The position numbers and the translations under genes were made by a program. The notes beneath the pieces are model-generated. The model saw only the letters and a list, made by a program, of their open reading frames with translations, made no database searches and was not told the DNA's origin. From JALORV01 sp963712485 (GTDB taxonomy: Bacteria; Pseudomonadota; Gammaproteobacteria; Burkholderiales; Burkholderiaceae_F), in NCBI GenBank assembly GCA_963712485.1, contig CAVQID010000008.1:1-64000 (forward strand): a stretch of 64,000 nucleotides of DNA, written 5' to 3'. This document shows, one piece after another, positions 43,864 through 54,830 of the stretch; positions within the stretch are counted from its first letter, which is position 1; each line of letters begins with the position of its first letter.

Positions 43864-45080
43864 TCAGTTGCGTCCTTGACACGTTGCGAGGACGTAAACC
43901 AGCGAACATGTGCGCCGTGGACCGACCAACGTCAGCCGCACGGCGTCGAACTCGATGTCGATGTAGCGCACTGCGTCACCAGCTTGGTCCGCCGCGGGAT
44001 TGGAAGCCGAGTGACGGGCGTCCCGTGAACGGCGATTGGCCGCCACGCACGCGGAGCGATTAGGCAACAAGTCGGTCGGGTCCAGTGCGACAGGAGCTGA
44101 CGCCCAGGAGTGCAGTCGGTAGAACGCTGTTTCGGGCACGAAGGCGACGGAGCTTGGTCGGACATTGGCCGCGAAGCGATCAGATGACTGCTCAGGTGAG
44201 GCGAGTGACCGTGTGCATCGCGTGTAGCGGCAGATGTCCCAGCGATCGGTGCCGGACGCCCTGGCGCGAGCCACCGTGGGTCGCAGGTGCAGCCGCTGCA
44301 CCGTCTTCACAGGTCCTGACGCTCACTTTCGACGCGCACCCTCCACAGGTCTATGTCGGCGAGCGGGACCAGTCGCTGCCGCGCGTCGCGAACATCGCAC
44401 CGGAACACTTCGCCGCCGATGCCGCACGCGTAGATGCATCGCCCTTGGAAACGCCGCCGATGTCCCCGGCCAGTACATTGTCCCGCAGCCGCACAGCACG
44501 CAGTCGAAGCCGTGTGCGGCCAGCCGGAATCACCAGCCTCGCAGCGGCCCGCGCCGCGAATCGCGCGTCCACTGCCGCACACCGAGATAGCGTCGCCACA
44601 TCTGATGCGGCTTGAGCATGCAGGTTAGTGGACGGCAGCTTGCGCCACGAATGCCCGTCGCGGTCCAGATTCCACCCGTGAACCCGAACGCGTGAGCATC
44701 GCGCATGCGAGCCGCCGACGATCGCTTGATGATCCCATCGCGATCGGCCGGCATGCGCCGCCGGACGAGCGGTCCCGACGTCGTCGTCGCTCCCAGCGGT
44801 TGCAAGGGTGGCGATCCTGTCGCTAGGCATCTCGTAGGCCACCACCTGACCGCCATCGCAGTAGAGCGAGCGGAAGGTCCGAACCGTCCGGGTCGACGTT
44901 ACAGCGGCGTTGGCAAAGGCGATCTGGCGTCGCGCGTCGAGCAGGATGCCGTCCTGATCGTGACAGATGCCGCAGTCAGGCGCGGATGAGGCCACTTCGC
45001 CTCGCTCTGTCACTGTGCATCTTGCGGCAATTCCGGCTCGGCCGTGTGACCTGCAGAAGTCTGCCGCCAGGACACTGTGT
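43864..45080 (-). other. Indel-scrambled coding stretch, product not recognised
   Basis: Between the HEAT protein and the DUF4150 effector no long frame is convincing, but protein-like fragments on the minus strand (FRSLYCDGGQVVAYEMPSDR near 44830-44880; YIDIEFDAVRLTLVGPRRT near 43910-43965) suggest one or two real genes broken by indels. One could be the immunity partner of the adjacent effector. I cannot reconstruct start, stop or family. Confidence 0.35.
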
Positions 45081-46130
45081 CGCCGGAGCGTAGTCTGCCC
45101 CATGTCAAGGACGATGCCCTTCTCCAGTTGCTGCGCCGTCGAGTGCACTCCTCCGAGCAGCTCCGGGTGGACGACGCGCCGCGAGAACTTCGGACGCGCG
45201 ATTGTAGGCGTCGCGCAGCGGTCGAGGTAGCCCTCGCTGACGGCAGGTGCGGCTGCAGGCGGGCGGCGCGACCTGCTTGGCCATGCTCCATGAGTCCTCG
45301 CGTGGCTGCCCGGCAGAGGCTTGCTCGCGCGGCGTTGTGGTCGCTGCCTTCGCGCGCAGATGCAGGGCGCCGTGCTGGAGTCTGCATACCGGACGCTGCC
45401 GGCGCCTTCGGGCCGCGATGCGGCAGTGAGCGACCCGAACGTCAGCGGAGCATCGCCTCTTACCAGGTCGTTGCCGGCGGTCTGCTTGGGCACGACTGGT
45501 GCCGTGTCTGTTTCGGACAGCACGCCTTTCTCGCAGGCGTGCTCTTGGGCACGCAGCATGCACTTGCGCTCCGGCGTGTCGCAGCACGTTCGCGAGGCTG
45601 CATGATCGGCGCAGTTGGCGCTTGACTTGCACTTGCACGTAGTCCTTCGCGCAGCCTCGTCGCCTGATTGCCGTCTCCGTTCCGGGGCCTGCGCCAGCGC
45701 GTCGGTGTACGGCCACGGGCGGCTGTTGCCCGGCACGACCCATGGTTGTGCGTCGTCATGTCCAGATTGCCGCACGACGTTCTCGCCTTCGACCTTCACG
45801 TCCATCGACCACATGGTGAAGTAGACCTTGCCGGTGTTCTTGCTGGTGATCACGCCCTTCTTCGGCGCGCACCCGGCCTCGTCGCCCGTGCTCTTCTTGA
45901 AGTAGCTCTTGTTCTTGAGCATCACCTCCTCGCCCGAGATCTTCACGCGTGGTCGAGCCGTCGGTGGTGTCCGAGGCCATGCCGGTGTTCGGATACGGAA
46001 TCGGCACGCCGGCGGCGTGGCCGGCGTCTGCGGCGGCGTGAAGCAGACGTCGGGAAACGCGCAGATCGACTTGCCCGCCGCCTGCCTTGCACGACACCTC
46101 CATGTTGTTGGCGTAGACCTCGTTGCTCAT
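45081..46130 (-). CDS. DUF4150 (PAAR-like) protein with Cys/His-rich C-terminal domain, candidate T6SS effector (frameshifted)
   Basis: The ATG overlaps the upstream stop (ATGA). N-terminal PAAR-like DUF4150 domain: MSNEVYANNMEVSCKAGG, FPDVCFTPPQTPATPP, KISGEEVMLKNKSYFKKSTG, DEAGCAPKKGVITSKNTGKV, SWPYTD-like end. It caps the VgrG spike. The C-terminal part, read across several indels, is Cys-rich: CKCKSSANCADH, CCDTPERKCML, STAPCICA, SCSEECT and QLEKGIVLDMG. The order KCML ... APCIC ... HG ... C-EEC resembles HNH/GHH-like nuclease tails found behind DUF4150. The toxin call is inference, and the 3' end is approximate. Confidence 0.6.
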
Positions 46131-47172
46131 GCCGCGCGCCCGGTACTCCAGCGTGACCGCGGCGCGCTGGCCGGCGTCGTTGGCCCAGTGCGCCAGGATG
46201 CTGGGCCCGGCGCGTAGCCCTTGCGGCAGGCCGCGTGGGCCGCGCGCGATGACCGCGACGCCCGCCGCGGCGCCGGCCTCGCCGGTGCATTCGGCCGGGT
46301 GCCAGATGTCGAAGTCCTCCTTGCGCTGCGCGCAGCGTGCGCGACAGCGCCAGCGCCGCTTCCTTGAAGTAGTACTGCTCGCCCGAGATGTCGGTGATGC
46401 GGAAGTCCATGTCGTGCATCTGCGCGGCCGGCGTCGGCCAGCGCGGCCTTGATCGCCTGCGTCAGGCCGTCGGCACGCAGCGGCTCGCCGCTGTCGATGT
46501 GCGCCGGCTCGCGGCCGAAGCCGATGCCGGTGCACGACCAGCTCGCCGGCGACTGCCCGTCGGCGGCGCCGACCAGCAACGCGCCGGCCGCCTTCGCCGG
46601 GCATGAAGCCGTTGGAGTTGCGCTGCGGTCAGCAGGCGATCTTCGCGCTCGTAGTGGCTCAAGCGTCGGCCAGCGACAGCAGGCTGTCGGTGGCGGCGAT
46701 CAGCACGCGCGGTGACCTGCGCTCGTGCCATCAGCGCGCGGGCCTGCGCGAGCGCCACGGCCACGCCGACGCGACCGTGCGGCACGACGGCCGACTGCGG
46801 CGCGAAGCGCACGCCCAGTTCGCGTCTGGATCTGCGGCAACAGCTGGTCGTCCAGGCCCGCCATGCGCCCGGGCGCTCGGCCTCGGCCACGCACAGCAGC
46901 AGCGGCAGTCGCGCCATTCGGTCCTGCGGCAGGTCCTGCAGCGCCTCCTCGATCGCCATCGCGGCCATCTTGGCCAGCTTGGTCAGGCCGCGCCAGGGCT
47001 GCTCCAGCGCCACCTGGTGCGCCATGATCCAGTCGCCGCCGGAATCGATGAAACGCGTCTCGATCGGGTTGGTGATCTTGGCGCGAAAGGCCGCGCAGCA
47101 TGCCGGCGCGGTCAGGCCCACCGAGGTGACCAGGCCGGTGCCGCAGGATGGCGATCGGCGCTGCGCGCTCAT
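46127..47172 (-). CDS. Beta-ketoacyl-synthase-like protein of the VgrG cluster (frameshifted)
   Basis: About 348 codons between ATGA overlaps with DUF2169 upstream and DUF4150 downstream. Fragments in order: GTGLVTSVGLTAPA, FRAKITNPIETRFIDSGGDW, LTKLAKMAAMAIEEAL, GVAVALAQARALMARAQVTA, LSHYEREDRLLTA, AAGALLVGAADGQS, MHDMDFRITDISGEQYYFKE and KEDFDIWHPAECTGEAGAAA. This is the thiolase-fold 3-oxoacyl-ACP-synthase-like protein that accompanies DUF2169 and DUF4150 in many T6SS cargo operons. I cannot confirm a catalytic Cys because the frame breaks there. At least five indels. Confidence 0.7.
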
Positions 47173-48289
47173 GCGCGGCCTCGCGCTCGGCCGTCGCCGG
47201 CTGTCCATCGGCACCATCACCACCGGGATCGGGAAGGCCACCTGCTCGCGCTGCTGCCACCACTCCGCGCCCTTCTTGCCCACCAGCACCTGCGCGATCT
47301 CGTGCATGCTCTTCTTCAACGGCCGCGCCACGCGCCAGCTCATCGTGAAGCGTTCGCGATCGGGCTCGAAGACGATGGTGTCCAGCGTGGCGGTGTAGGT
47401 CCTCGCGCTCGCCGCGCTTCGGGAACACATGCACCGGCGCCTCGAAGTGCGGCAGCATGAACTGGCGCGGGCCGTCGGCGGTGAAGCCGCTCAGCACCAC
47501 CTCCATCGGCCCCTTGGGCAGCGGCACCTGCTGGTCCTCCGGCGCGGCCTGGTAGTAGCGCTCGTCGAAGTCCTTCGGCAGGAACGGGAAACACGTCGTC
47601 CAGCCATTGCTGGTCGTAGGTGCCGGCGTAGCGCGCGCGCTGCGGCCAGCCGCGGCCCAGCGGGCCCAAGCGCCATCGGGCTGGTACTTGTCGCTCGGGA
47701 AGCTCACCGGCTGGCCGACGTCTTCGGTGTTGGGCAGCGGCGTGCCGTCGACCCAGGCGCTCTTCAGGTGCTTGTGCCAGCCGCGGCCCACCGGGTTGGG
47801 CAGGTAGGCGTCGTGTTCGCTCGGGTCTTCGCTGTTGCGGTCGGCGCCGCCGAAGGCGCGGTCGTACGAGATCGGCATCTCGGTGAAGGGCTGCGGGCGC
47901 CGAGGCGGTGATGCCGGTCAGCCCGGCCTGCCAGACGCGATCGCCGACCACGTCGAAGATCTTCTCCATCGGGCCCACGCGCAGGCCGACGCGCAGGCGC
48001 GTGACCTGCCGGCCCTCGGGCGCAGCGCGCTGGCCGACCAGCAGCACGTCGCAGGCCGGCTTGCGCGGCGCGAAGTCGATCTCGTAGCACCGGCGCGCTG
48101 AAGCCCGGCTCGCCGGTGAAGGTGTCGGCCATGATCAGCGGCAGTTGCTCGTCGTGCCAGCCGCACCGGCTCGCCGGGCTTGGGCAGCACGAAGGTGCCC
48201 TTGATCACCACCACCAGCAGCTCGCGGCCGCTGGGCTCCAGGCCCATGTTGTAGCCCGCGACCATGCGGGTGGCGTTGATCAGTTCCAT
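47169..48289 (-). CDS. DUF2169 domain-containing T6SS accessory protein (frameshifted)
   Basis: Starts MELINATRMVAGYNMGLEPS with GRELLVVVIKGTFVLPKPGE, the typical opening. Continues in shifting frames: LPLIMADTFTGEPGFSAPV, ACDVLLVGQRAAPEG, VGPMEKIFDVVGDRVWQAG, SYDRAFGGADRNSEDPSEHD, YLPNPVGRGWHKHL, FLPKDFDERYYQAAPEDQQV, LDTIVFEPDRERFTMSWRVA. These are diagnostic for DUF2169, an adaptor thought to load DUF4150/PAAR effectors onto VgrG. The stop overlaps the next start (ATGA). Five or more indels. Confidence 0.82.
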
Positions 48290-48311
48290 CGCCGCGCGCG
48301 CCGGCGACCGT

Positions 48312-48878
48312 TCAGTTGAGCTGCACCGAACCGCCCTTGATGCGATTGACGCCGGTCGATCGGCTGACAGCACGTAGCGAGCCCTCGATCAGCACCTTGC
48401 CGGCCTTCGTCAGCGTGATGCTCGCCTTGCCGCAGCGCAGGACCAGTTGCTCCTTGGCGCTGACGACCAGCCGCTCGCCATCGGCGTCGACTTCCACCTG
48501 GCCGGGCTGTTCGTCGAGCGGCCAGCCGGCGCGCCCGCGCAGCACGCCCATCACGATCGGCCGCTGCGGGATCGCCCTGCTCGAACATCAGCACCACGCG
48601 CTTGCCGATGTGCGCGCCGTGCAGATCGACGACCGTCTGCGCGCGCAAGCGCCGCCGTGCCGGGCTGACCCGGAAAGACGCACGAGCGGCGTCGTGCCAT
48701 CGTCGGTGATCGCGAGCAGTTCACCGATGACGACGCCCGTAAGCGACGTCTCGTGCGCGGACGCTGCCTGAGTCCTGACCGGCACTGTCGACGAGCGCGC
48801 GCAGCAGCGCTGCGCTATCGGCGTCTCCGGTGCATCCGCCTCGACGGGCAGTGCCTCGATCTGATCTCTGCCTGACAT
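48312..48878 (-). CDS. DUF6484 domain-containing T6SS accessory protein (frameshifted)
   Basis: ATG with GGAGG upstream, 35 nt after vgrG. Fragments: MSGRDQIEALPVEADAPE, SLTGVVIGELLAITDDGTTP, RAQTVVDLHGAHIGKRVVLM, MGVLRGRAGWPLDEQPGQVE, DADGERLVVSAKEQLVLRC and the C-terminal STGVNRIKGGSVQLN. The C-terminal part resembles the beta-rich ends of VgrG proteins, consistent with stacking on the VgrG tip. About 188 codons, at least three indels. Confidence 0.72.
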
Positions 48879-48913
48879 TGCGCCTCCTCGGGCATCGCGT
48901 CTGCGCTGCTCGC

Positions 48914-51241
48914 TCAGTTCTGCAGGATCTTCGAGCCCTTCATCACGATGTCGCTCGACGCCTTGACGTTGATCTTGCCGCTGCCGTCGATCGTGATGTC
49001 CTTGCCCTTGATCGCGATCGTGCCGTCCTTCTTCATCGTGATGCTGGCGCTGCCGGTCTTGATGGTGACCGAGTCGCCGGCGTCGATCACGAGGTTCTTG
49101 CCGACCTTCAGCGCGTCGTCCTTGCCGACCTGACGTCGATGCGGCCCTTCGCCGACGCTGCGCGACTCGTCGCCTTGCCGACCTTGGTCGACAGCGCGCC
49201 GCCGACGTCATCGACTGGTTCGCCGACCTTGGTGTCTGGTTGGCGCCGACGTTGGTCGCTCTGATTGGCGCCGACGTCGGTCGATCTGGTTGGCGCCGAC
49301 GGTGATGGTCTGCATCGCGCCGACGGCGACCACCTGGGCCGCGCCGATGGCAATCTCCTGCGCGGCGCCGATCGCGATCGTTTCGTTGACACCGCACGGT
49401 GTGCGTCCGCTGCAGCGCGCGACCGTCGCCGTCTCGCTGGCGCCCACGGTGATCGTCCGGTTCGCACCGATGCGTGATCGTCTCGTTCGCGCCGACCGTC
49501 TCGGTGCGGTTCGCGCCGATCGCGATCGTCTCGTTGCTGCCGACGCGTCTCGGTGCGGTTCACGCCGATCGTGATCGTCTCGTTGTTGCCCGACCGTCTC
49601 GGTGCGGTCGTGCTTGACCTGCGTCGTCTCGTCGTGGTCGATCGTCTTCGTGCGGTCGTGGCCCACCCAGTGCGTCTCGTCGTTCTCGACCTCGATGTCC
49701 TGGTTCTTCTCGGCGTGGATCCAGACCTGCTCGCGAGCCCTTCTTGTCCTCGAAGCGGATGCGCGTTGGCGTTGGCGTCGCCGCCGCCCTTGCTGCGAGC
49801 GCGTCAGGATGCCGCGTCTGCGTCATGTTGGCCGGCAGCTCCCACGGCGGCATCTGCTCGGCGTTGTAGACGCGGCCGGTGATGATCGGCTGGTCGGGGT
49901 CGCCTTCGAGGAAGTCGACGATCACCTCCTGGCCGATGCGCGGGATGTGCGATCGCGCCCCAGTTCTTGCCCGCCCAGGGGTGCGACACGCGCACCCAGC
50001 AGGAGCTGTTCTCGTCCTTCTTGCCGTGGCGGTCCCAGTGGAACTGCACCTTCACGCGGCCGTACTTGTCGGTGTAGATCTCGTCGCCGGACGGGCCCGA
50101 CGACCACCGCCGGTCTGCGGCCCCTGCACGATCGGCTTGGGCGTGCTGCGCGCGCGGCCGGAACGGCACTGCTGCTCGGCATCGCGGTGAAGCTGCAGCG
50201 GTAGTCGCCGCCGCTGCCGTCGAGCCCGACTCGTAGCCGCTCGAACTGCAGCCGGTACTGCGCGCTGGTCACCAGGTATTCGCGGTTCTGGTCGTCGCGC
50301 GGGTGCTCGGCCAGCTTGAACAGGCGCCCGGTGCACAGCGCCGCGCGCGTTGCCGCTGCCCTCGCACAGCTCGTGCTGCGCCTGCAGCTCTCCAGCCGCG
50401 TCTGCGACGAAGTGCTCGCCTTCGGCCTTGCCGACGTACTCGCCCGGGATAGTCGTAGACCTCGCACGTCGGCCTCGGCGTGCTTGCGCGCGTCGCTCGT
50501 GCTCGACCTGCAGCTCGGCGCTGGGCCGCTCGAAGTCGTAGTCGTCGATCGACGTACGCGCCCGGCTGGATCTCGCTTGCTGACAGACCAGTCTTCGATC
50601 ACGTCGTCCTTCTGCCGCGGCGTGTCCGCGCGCCTGCGGCAGGAAGGTGAACTTGCTCGAAGCCCGGGCACGGCCTCGTGCGCGCCGTGCGAGTCGGCCA
50701 GCACCAGCGTGTGCTTGCCGTCCTCGTGCTTGAAGTAGTAGTAGATGCCCTCCTGCTCCATCAGGCGGCTGACGAAGTTGAAGTCGGTCTCGCGGTACTG
50801 CACGCAGTACTCCCACGGCCGGTAGTTCGCCGGTCAACTCGTCGTCGAACGTTGGCGACTGCGCGTACTCGTCGAAGATCTCCTTGACGATGTCCGGCAC
50901 CGTCATGTTCTGGAAGATGCGGCAGTCGGCGGTGCGCGTCAGCAACCACAGCCACGGCCGACCGGTGAGCTGGTAGCGGAAGTAGCGGCCGATGCCCGCC
51001 GGCGAGCCCGAAGCGCGTGACGATAGCCGTTGAAGAACGCGGTCCCGCCGTCCGGCAGTTCGCAGCTTGACGGTGACGTTCTTGCCGAGCAGGTCCTCGG
51101 GCTTGATGTCGCGACTTGCTCGACAGCAGCGTCGAGCTCGTACTCGAACAGGCGGCCGAGCGCTTCGCTGCGCGGCCATGCTGGTAGAAGAGCAGCACGT
51201 CGTCGCCAAGCGGCGTCTTGATCTCCATCGACCCGCGCCAT
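48914..51241 (-). CDS. vgrG: T6SS spike protein VgrG (TssI), frameshifted
   Basis: The ATG with GGAGAGG upstream opens MARV then MEIKTPLGDDVLLF. Ordered fragments: LFEYELD, KNVTVK, RTADCRIFQNMTVPDIVKEI, YRETDFNFVSRLMEQEGIYY, YFKHEDGKHTLVLADS, EIYTDKYGRVKVQFHWDRHG, SSCWVRVSHPWAGKNWG, IVDFLEGDPDQPIITGRVYN, RFEDKKGS. The C-terminal needle shows ETITIG/NRTETVG repeats and ends KDITIDGSGKINVKASSDIV, MKGSKILQN. About 775 codons. At least ten single-base indels break the frame, but no domain is missing. Lies between clpV and the cargo-adaptor genes. Confidence 0.88.
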
Positions 51242-51349
51242 GCGACCTCTCCAGAGCGTCGCCGGCGTTCAGCGTCGCCTGCCCGGCATTCTGCCGGCGG
51301 CGGGCGCATCGCGCAACGGGCGACTCATGCGATCCACCGGTTCGGTTCG

Positions 51350-54142
51350 TTAGCTGAAGTCGAACCGGAAGTCGCCGGCCGCGGCCGACAGCCCACCCGC
51401 TTCAACGGCGTGCCCTCCGCCAGCCGCTGCAGGATACTCGACGCTGATGCGCGGCAGCACGGTGTTGGTGAGGATCGCGTCGATCATGCGGCCGCCGCTT
51501 TCGACTTCGGTGCAGCGGCTGACCATCAGCTTCACCGCCTCGTCGTCGAAGTCGAACGGGATGCCCTGGTTGTCGTGCACGCGCCGCTTGATGCGGTCGA
51601 GCTGCAGCCGCACGATGCTGCCGAGCATCTCGTCGCTCAGCGGGAAGTACGGAATCACGACCAGGCGGCCGAGCAGCGCCGGCGGGAACACCTTCAGCAG
51701 CGGCTCGCGCAGCGCCTTGCCGAGCGCCTCCGGATCGGGCAGCAGCGCCGGGTCGCGGCACATGCTGATGATCAGGTCGGTGCCGACGTTGGTGGTCAGG
51801 ATGATGATGGTGTTCTTGAAGTCGATGTAGCGGCCCTCGCCGTCTTCCATCCAGCCCTTGTCGAAGACCTGGAAGAAGATCTCGTGCACGTCGGGGTGCG
51901 CCTTCTCGACCTCGTCGAGCAGCACCACGCTGTAGGGCCGCCGCCGCACGGCCTCGGTCAGCACGCCGCCTTCGCCGTAGCCGACGTAGCCGGGCGGCGC
52001 GCCCTTGAGCGTGGAGACCGTGTGCGCTTCCTGGTACTCGCTCATGTTGATGGTGATGACGTTCTGCTCGCCGCCGTAGAGCGCCTCGGCCAGCGCCAGC
52101 GCCGGTCTCGGTCTTGCCGACGCCGGACGGGCCGACCAGCATGAAGACGCCGATCGGCTTGTTCGGATTGTCGAGCTTGGCGCGCGAGGTCTGGATGCGG
52201 CGCGCGATCATCTCGAGGCCGTGGCGCTGGCCGATCACGCGCGCGTTCAGCGTGTCGGCGAGGTGCAGCACCGCCTCGATCTCGTTCTTGACCATCCGGC
52301 CGACCGGAATGCCGGTCCAGTCGGCGACCACCGAGGCGACGGCCTGCGCGTCGACGGTCGGCAGGATCAGCGGCGTTTCGCCCTGCATCTGCGGCGAGCT
52401 GCGCCTGCTGCTGCTTCAGCTCGGCCAGCCACTGCGCGCGCTGCTCGGCGGTCGGCGCGTCAGGCGCCGCGGCGCGGCGCGTCAGCAGGCTTGGCGGGTT
52501 CCGCCGCGGGCTTGGCTTCGGCGGCGCGGCGGACTGCCGGCCGGCGCGGCCTTGGCTCCGTCGGCTTGCGCGCGTCGTCGACCGGCTTGCCGCCCGCGCG
52601 CAGCTTGCCTCGCAGCTCCAGGATCGAATCGACGAGTTCCTTCTCCTGCTGCCAGCGCGTCTCCAGGCCCGCCAGCCGCTCGCGCTCGGCGGCCATCGCC
52701 TTGTCCGCAGTCGGCGCGCCGCTCGGCGACGTCGAAGCCGATCGCCTCCTCGCGCCCGATGATGTCCAGTTCGGTTTCCAGCCCCTCGATGCGACGCTGC
52801 GCTGTCCTCGACCTCGGCCGGCGTGGCGTGCTGCGTGATCGCGACCCGCGCGCAGGCGGTGTCGAGCAGGCTCACGGCCTTGTCCGGCAGCTGCCGCGCC
52901 GGGATGTAGCGGTGCGACAGCCGCACCGCCGCCTCGATGCGCCTCGTCGAGCAGCTGCACGCGATGGTGCTTCTCCAGCGTCGTGGCGACGCCGCGCACC
53001 ATCAGGATCGCCTTGTCCTCGCTCGGCTCGTCGCACCTGGACCACCTGGAAGCGGCGGGTCAGCGCCGGGTCCTTCTCGAAGTACTTCTTGTATTCGGCC
53101 CAGGTGGTGGCGGCGATCGTGCGCAGCTTGCCGCGGGCCAGCGCCGGCTTGAGCAGGTTGGCGGCATCGCCGGTGCCGGCCGCGCCGCCGGCGCCGATCA
53201 GCGTGTGCGCCTCGTCGATGAACAGGATGATCGGCTTGGGCGACGACTGCACCTCGTCGATCACCTGCCGCAGGCGGTTCTCGAACTCGCCCTTCATGCT
53301 GGCGCCCGCCTGCAGCAGGCCGATGTCGAGCGTCAGCAGCGTGACGTCGCGCAGCGGCGGCGGCACGTCGCCGACGGCGATCCGCGGCGGCGAAGCCTTC
53401 GACCACCGCGGTCTTGCCGACGCCGGCCTCGCCGGTCAGGATCGGATTGTTCTGCCGGCGGCGCATCAGGATGTCGACGATCTGCCGGATCTCTTCGTCG
53501 CGGCCGCGCACCGGATCGATCTCGCCGCGCCGGGCGCGCTCGGTGAGGTCGACCGCGAAGCGCTTCAGCGCCTCCTGCTTGCCCATCTGCGCGGGCGCCA
53601 TGGCGCCGCTCGCCTCGCCCGGCTGCGCCGCTGCACGAGCCGTCGGTGGCCCGCTGTCCGTCCTCCGGCGATCCGCTGACGATCGTCATCAGGTCGTCGG
53701 CCAGCCGCTCGGCGTCGATCCGGTCGAACTGGCGCGAGATGCCCACCAGCGCGTTGCGCAGCGAGTGCGACTTGAGCATCGCCACCAGCAGGTGGCCGGT
53801 GCGGACCTGGTGGTCGCCGTACATCAGCGTCGCATAGACCCAGCCGCGCTCGACGGCGTTCTCGACGATCGGCTCGACAGATCGGAAATCGACGTGGCGC
53901 CGCGCGGCAGCCGGTCGAGCGCGTCGGTGAGGTCGTTCGCGACGGCCGACTGGTCGAGCCCGACATGGCGGATCACGCGGTGCAGGTCGGAGTCCGGCAG
54001 CTGCAGCATCTGCTGCCAGCCAGTGCTCGAGCTCGACATACGGGTTGCCGCGCAGCTTGCAGAAGACCGTGGCGCTCTCGATCGCCTGGTAGCCGACGGC
54101 ATTGAGCTTGCCGAACAGGGCGACGCGACTGATATCACTCAT
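51350..54142 (-). CDS. clpV: T6SS AAA+ ATPase TssH/ClpV (frameshifted)
   Basis: Disassembles contracted sheath for reuse. The ATG opens MSDISRVALFGKLNAVGYQA, AIESATVFCKLRGNPYVELE. First AAA+ module: NPILTGEAGVGKTAVVEGF and IILFIDEAHTLIGAGGAAGT; second: GVFMLVGPSGVGKTETG and VVLLDEVEKAHPDVHEIFFQ, then a C-terminal region TNVGTDLIISMCRDPALLPD and ESGGRMIDAILTNTVLPRIS. Length about 930 codons, normal for ClpV. The last 231 codons are in one clean frame; the rest is split by about ten indels. Order and wording are complete, so the gene is probably functional in the organism. Confidence 0.9.
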
Positions 54143-54172
54143 GGTCCCGCTCCAAGCGTGAACGCTGCGGTT

Positions 54173-54709
54173 TCATGCGAAGAAGCCGCTTTCGATGCGG
54201 CGACATTCGACGATCGGAAACGCCACCTTGCCCACGCCGAGCGTCCCGGCCAGCGGGGCGAGCCTCGGCACGTACAACTGCATTACCTGAGCTGGTGGAT
54301 GCCATTTCATTGCGGTCGCCCGCGGTGCCCGATCCTCGATCATGCGTCCGCGCCCGGCCAGGGCATCGAGCGGCTGTGTCAGCAACGCGCGCACGATACC
54401 GTTGACGGCGTTCGACTGCCCTAGGCGAAAACTGTAGGGCAGCGCGAGCAGCAGGCGCGCCGCGTAGCCGAGCGATTGTTCTCCACGTTCGGCGAGCGTC
54501 ACGATGCTTCGGTAGTTTTCGTAATCGACCCACCACGCCCCGTCGCCCCAGCGCGGCGCTGGCGTCGTCTCGGCGTTGACGAATCGATAGTAGAACTGGC
54601 CAGTCCGCAGGTGGATCTTCTGGATCGCCCACATGCCTTCGGCCGCCTTGCGCTCGTGCAGCACGCGCTCGAGCGGGTCGTCGAAGGCGTCCGCGTTCAG
54701 TGCGCGCAT
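54173..54709 (-). CDS. Uncharacterised T6SS-linked protein between tssG and clpV
   Basis: 178 residues from the ATG opening MRALNADAFDDPLERVLHER. The sequence is soluble and mixed, with IQKIHLRTGQFYYRFVNAET, WWVDYENYRSIVTLAERGEQ, SLGYAARLLLALPYSFRLGQ and VMQLYVPRLAPLAGTLGVGK. The frame is open further upstream but runs into tssG. It ends 30 nt before clpV. I do not recognise a family. The location inside the core operon suggests a baseplate or ClpV-related accessory. Confidence 0.65.
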   Translation of the reverse strand: MRALNADAFDDPLERVLHERKAAEGMWAIQKIHLRTGQFYYRFVNAETTPAPRWGDGAWWVDYENYRSIVTLAERGEQSLGYAARLLLALPYSFRLGQSNAVNGIVRALLTQPLDALAGRGRMIEDRAPRATAMKWHPPAQVMQLYVPRLAPLAGTLGVGKVAFPIVECRRIESGFFA

Positions 54710-54830
54710 CGTGGTGCGCTCCGGCCGCCGACGCCCTGCGCTGTTTCGGCCGGAGGCCAAACCCGAGGCGTATCGCGTCCCCGAGCCAGCGACGCTGTGT
54801 CGACCAACGCAAGTTGACGAGTCGAGCCTG

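Noticed and set aside
44085..45625. Several plus-strand frames of 90-180 codons
   Set aside because: No start signals and no recognisable wording; minus-strand fragments are more protein-like, so these are shadows in the indel-rich tract.
49250..49600. Short periodic repeats that could suggest a CRISPR or satellite array
   Set aside because: The repeats are codons for the ETITIG/NRTETVG units of the VgrG needle; units are short, imperfect and without spacers.
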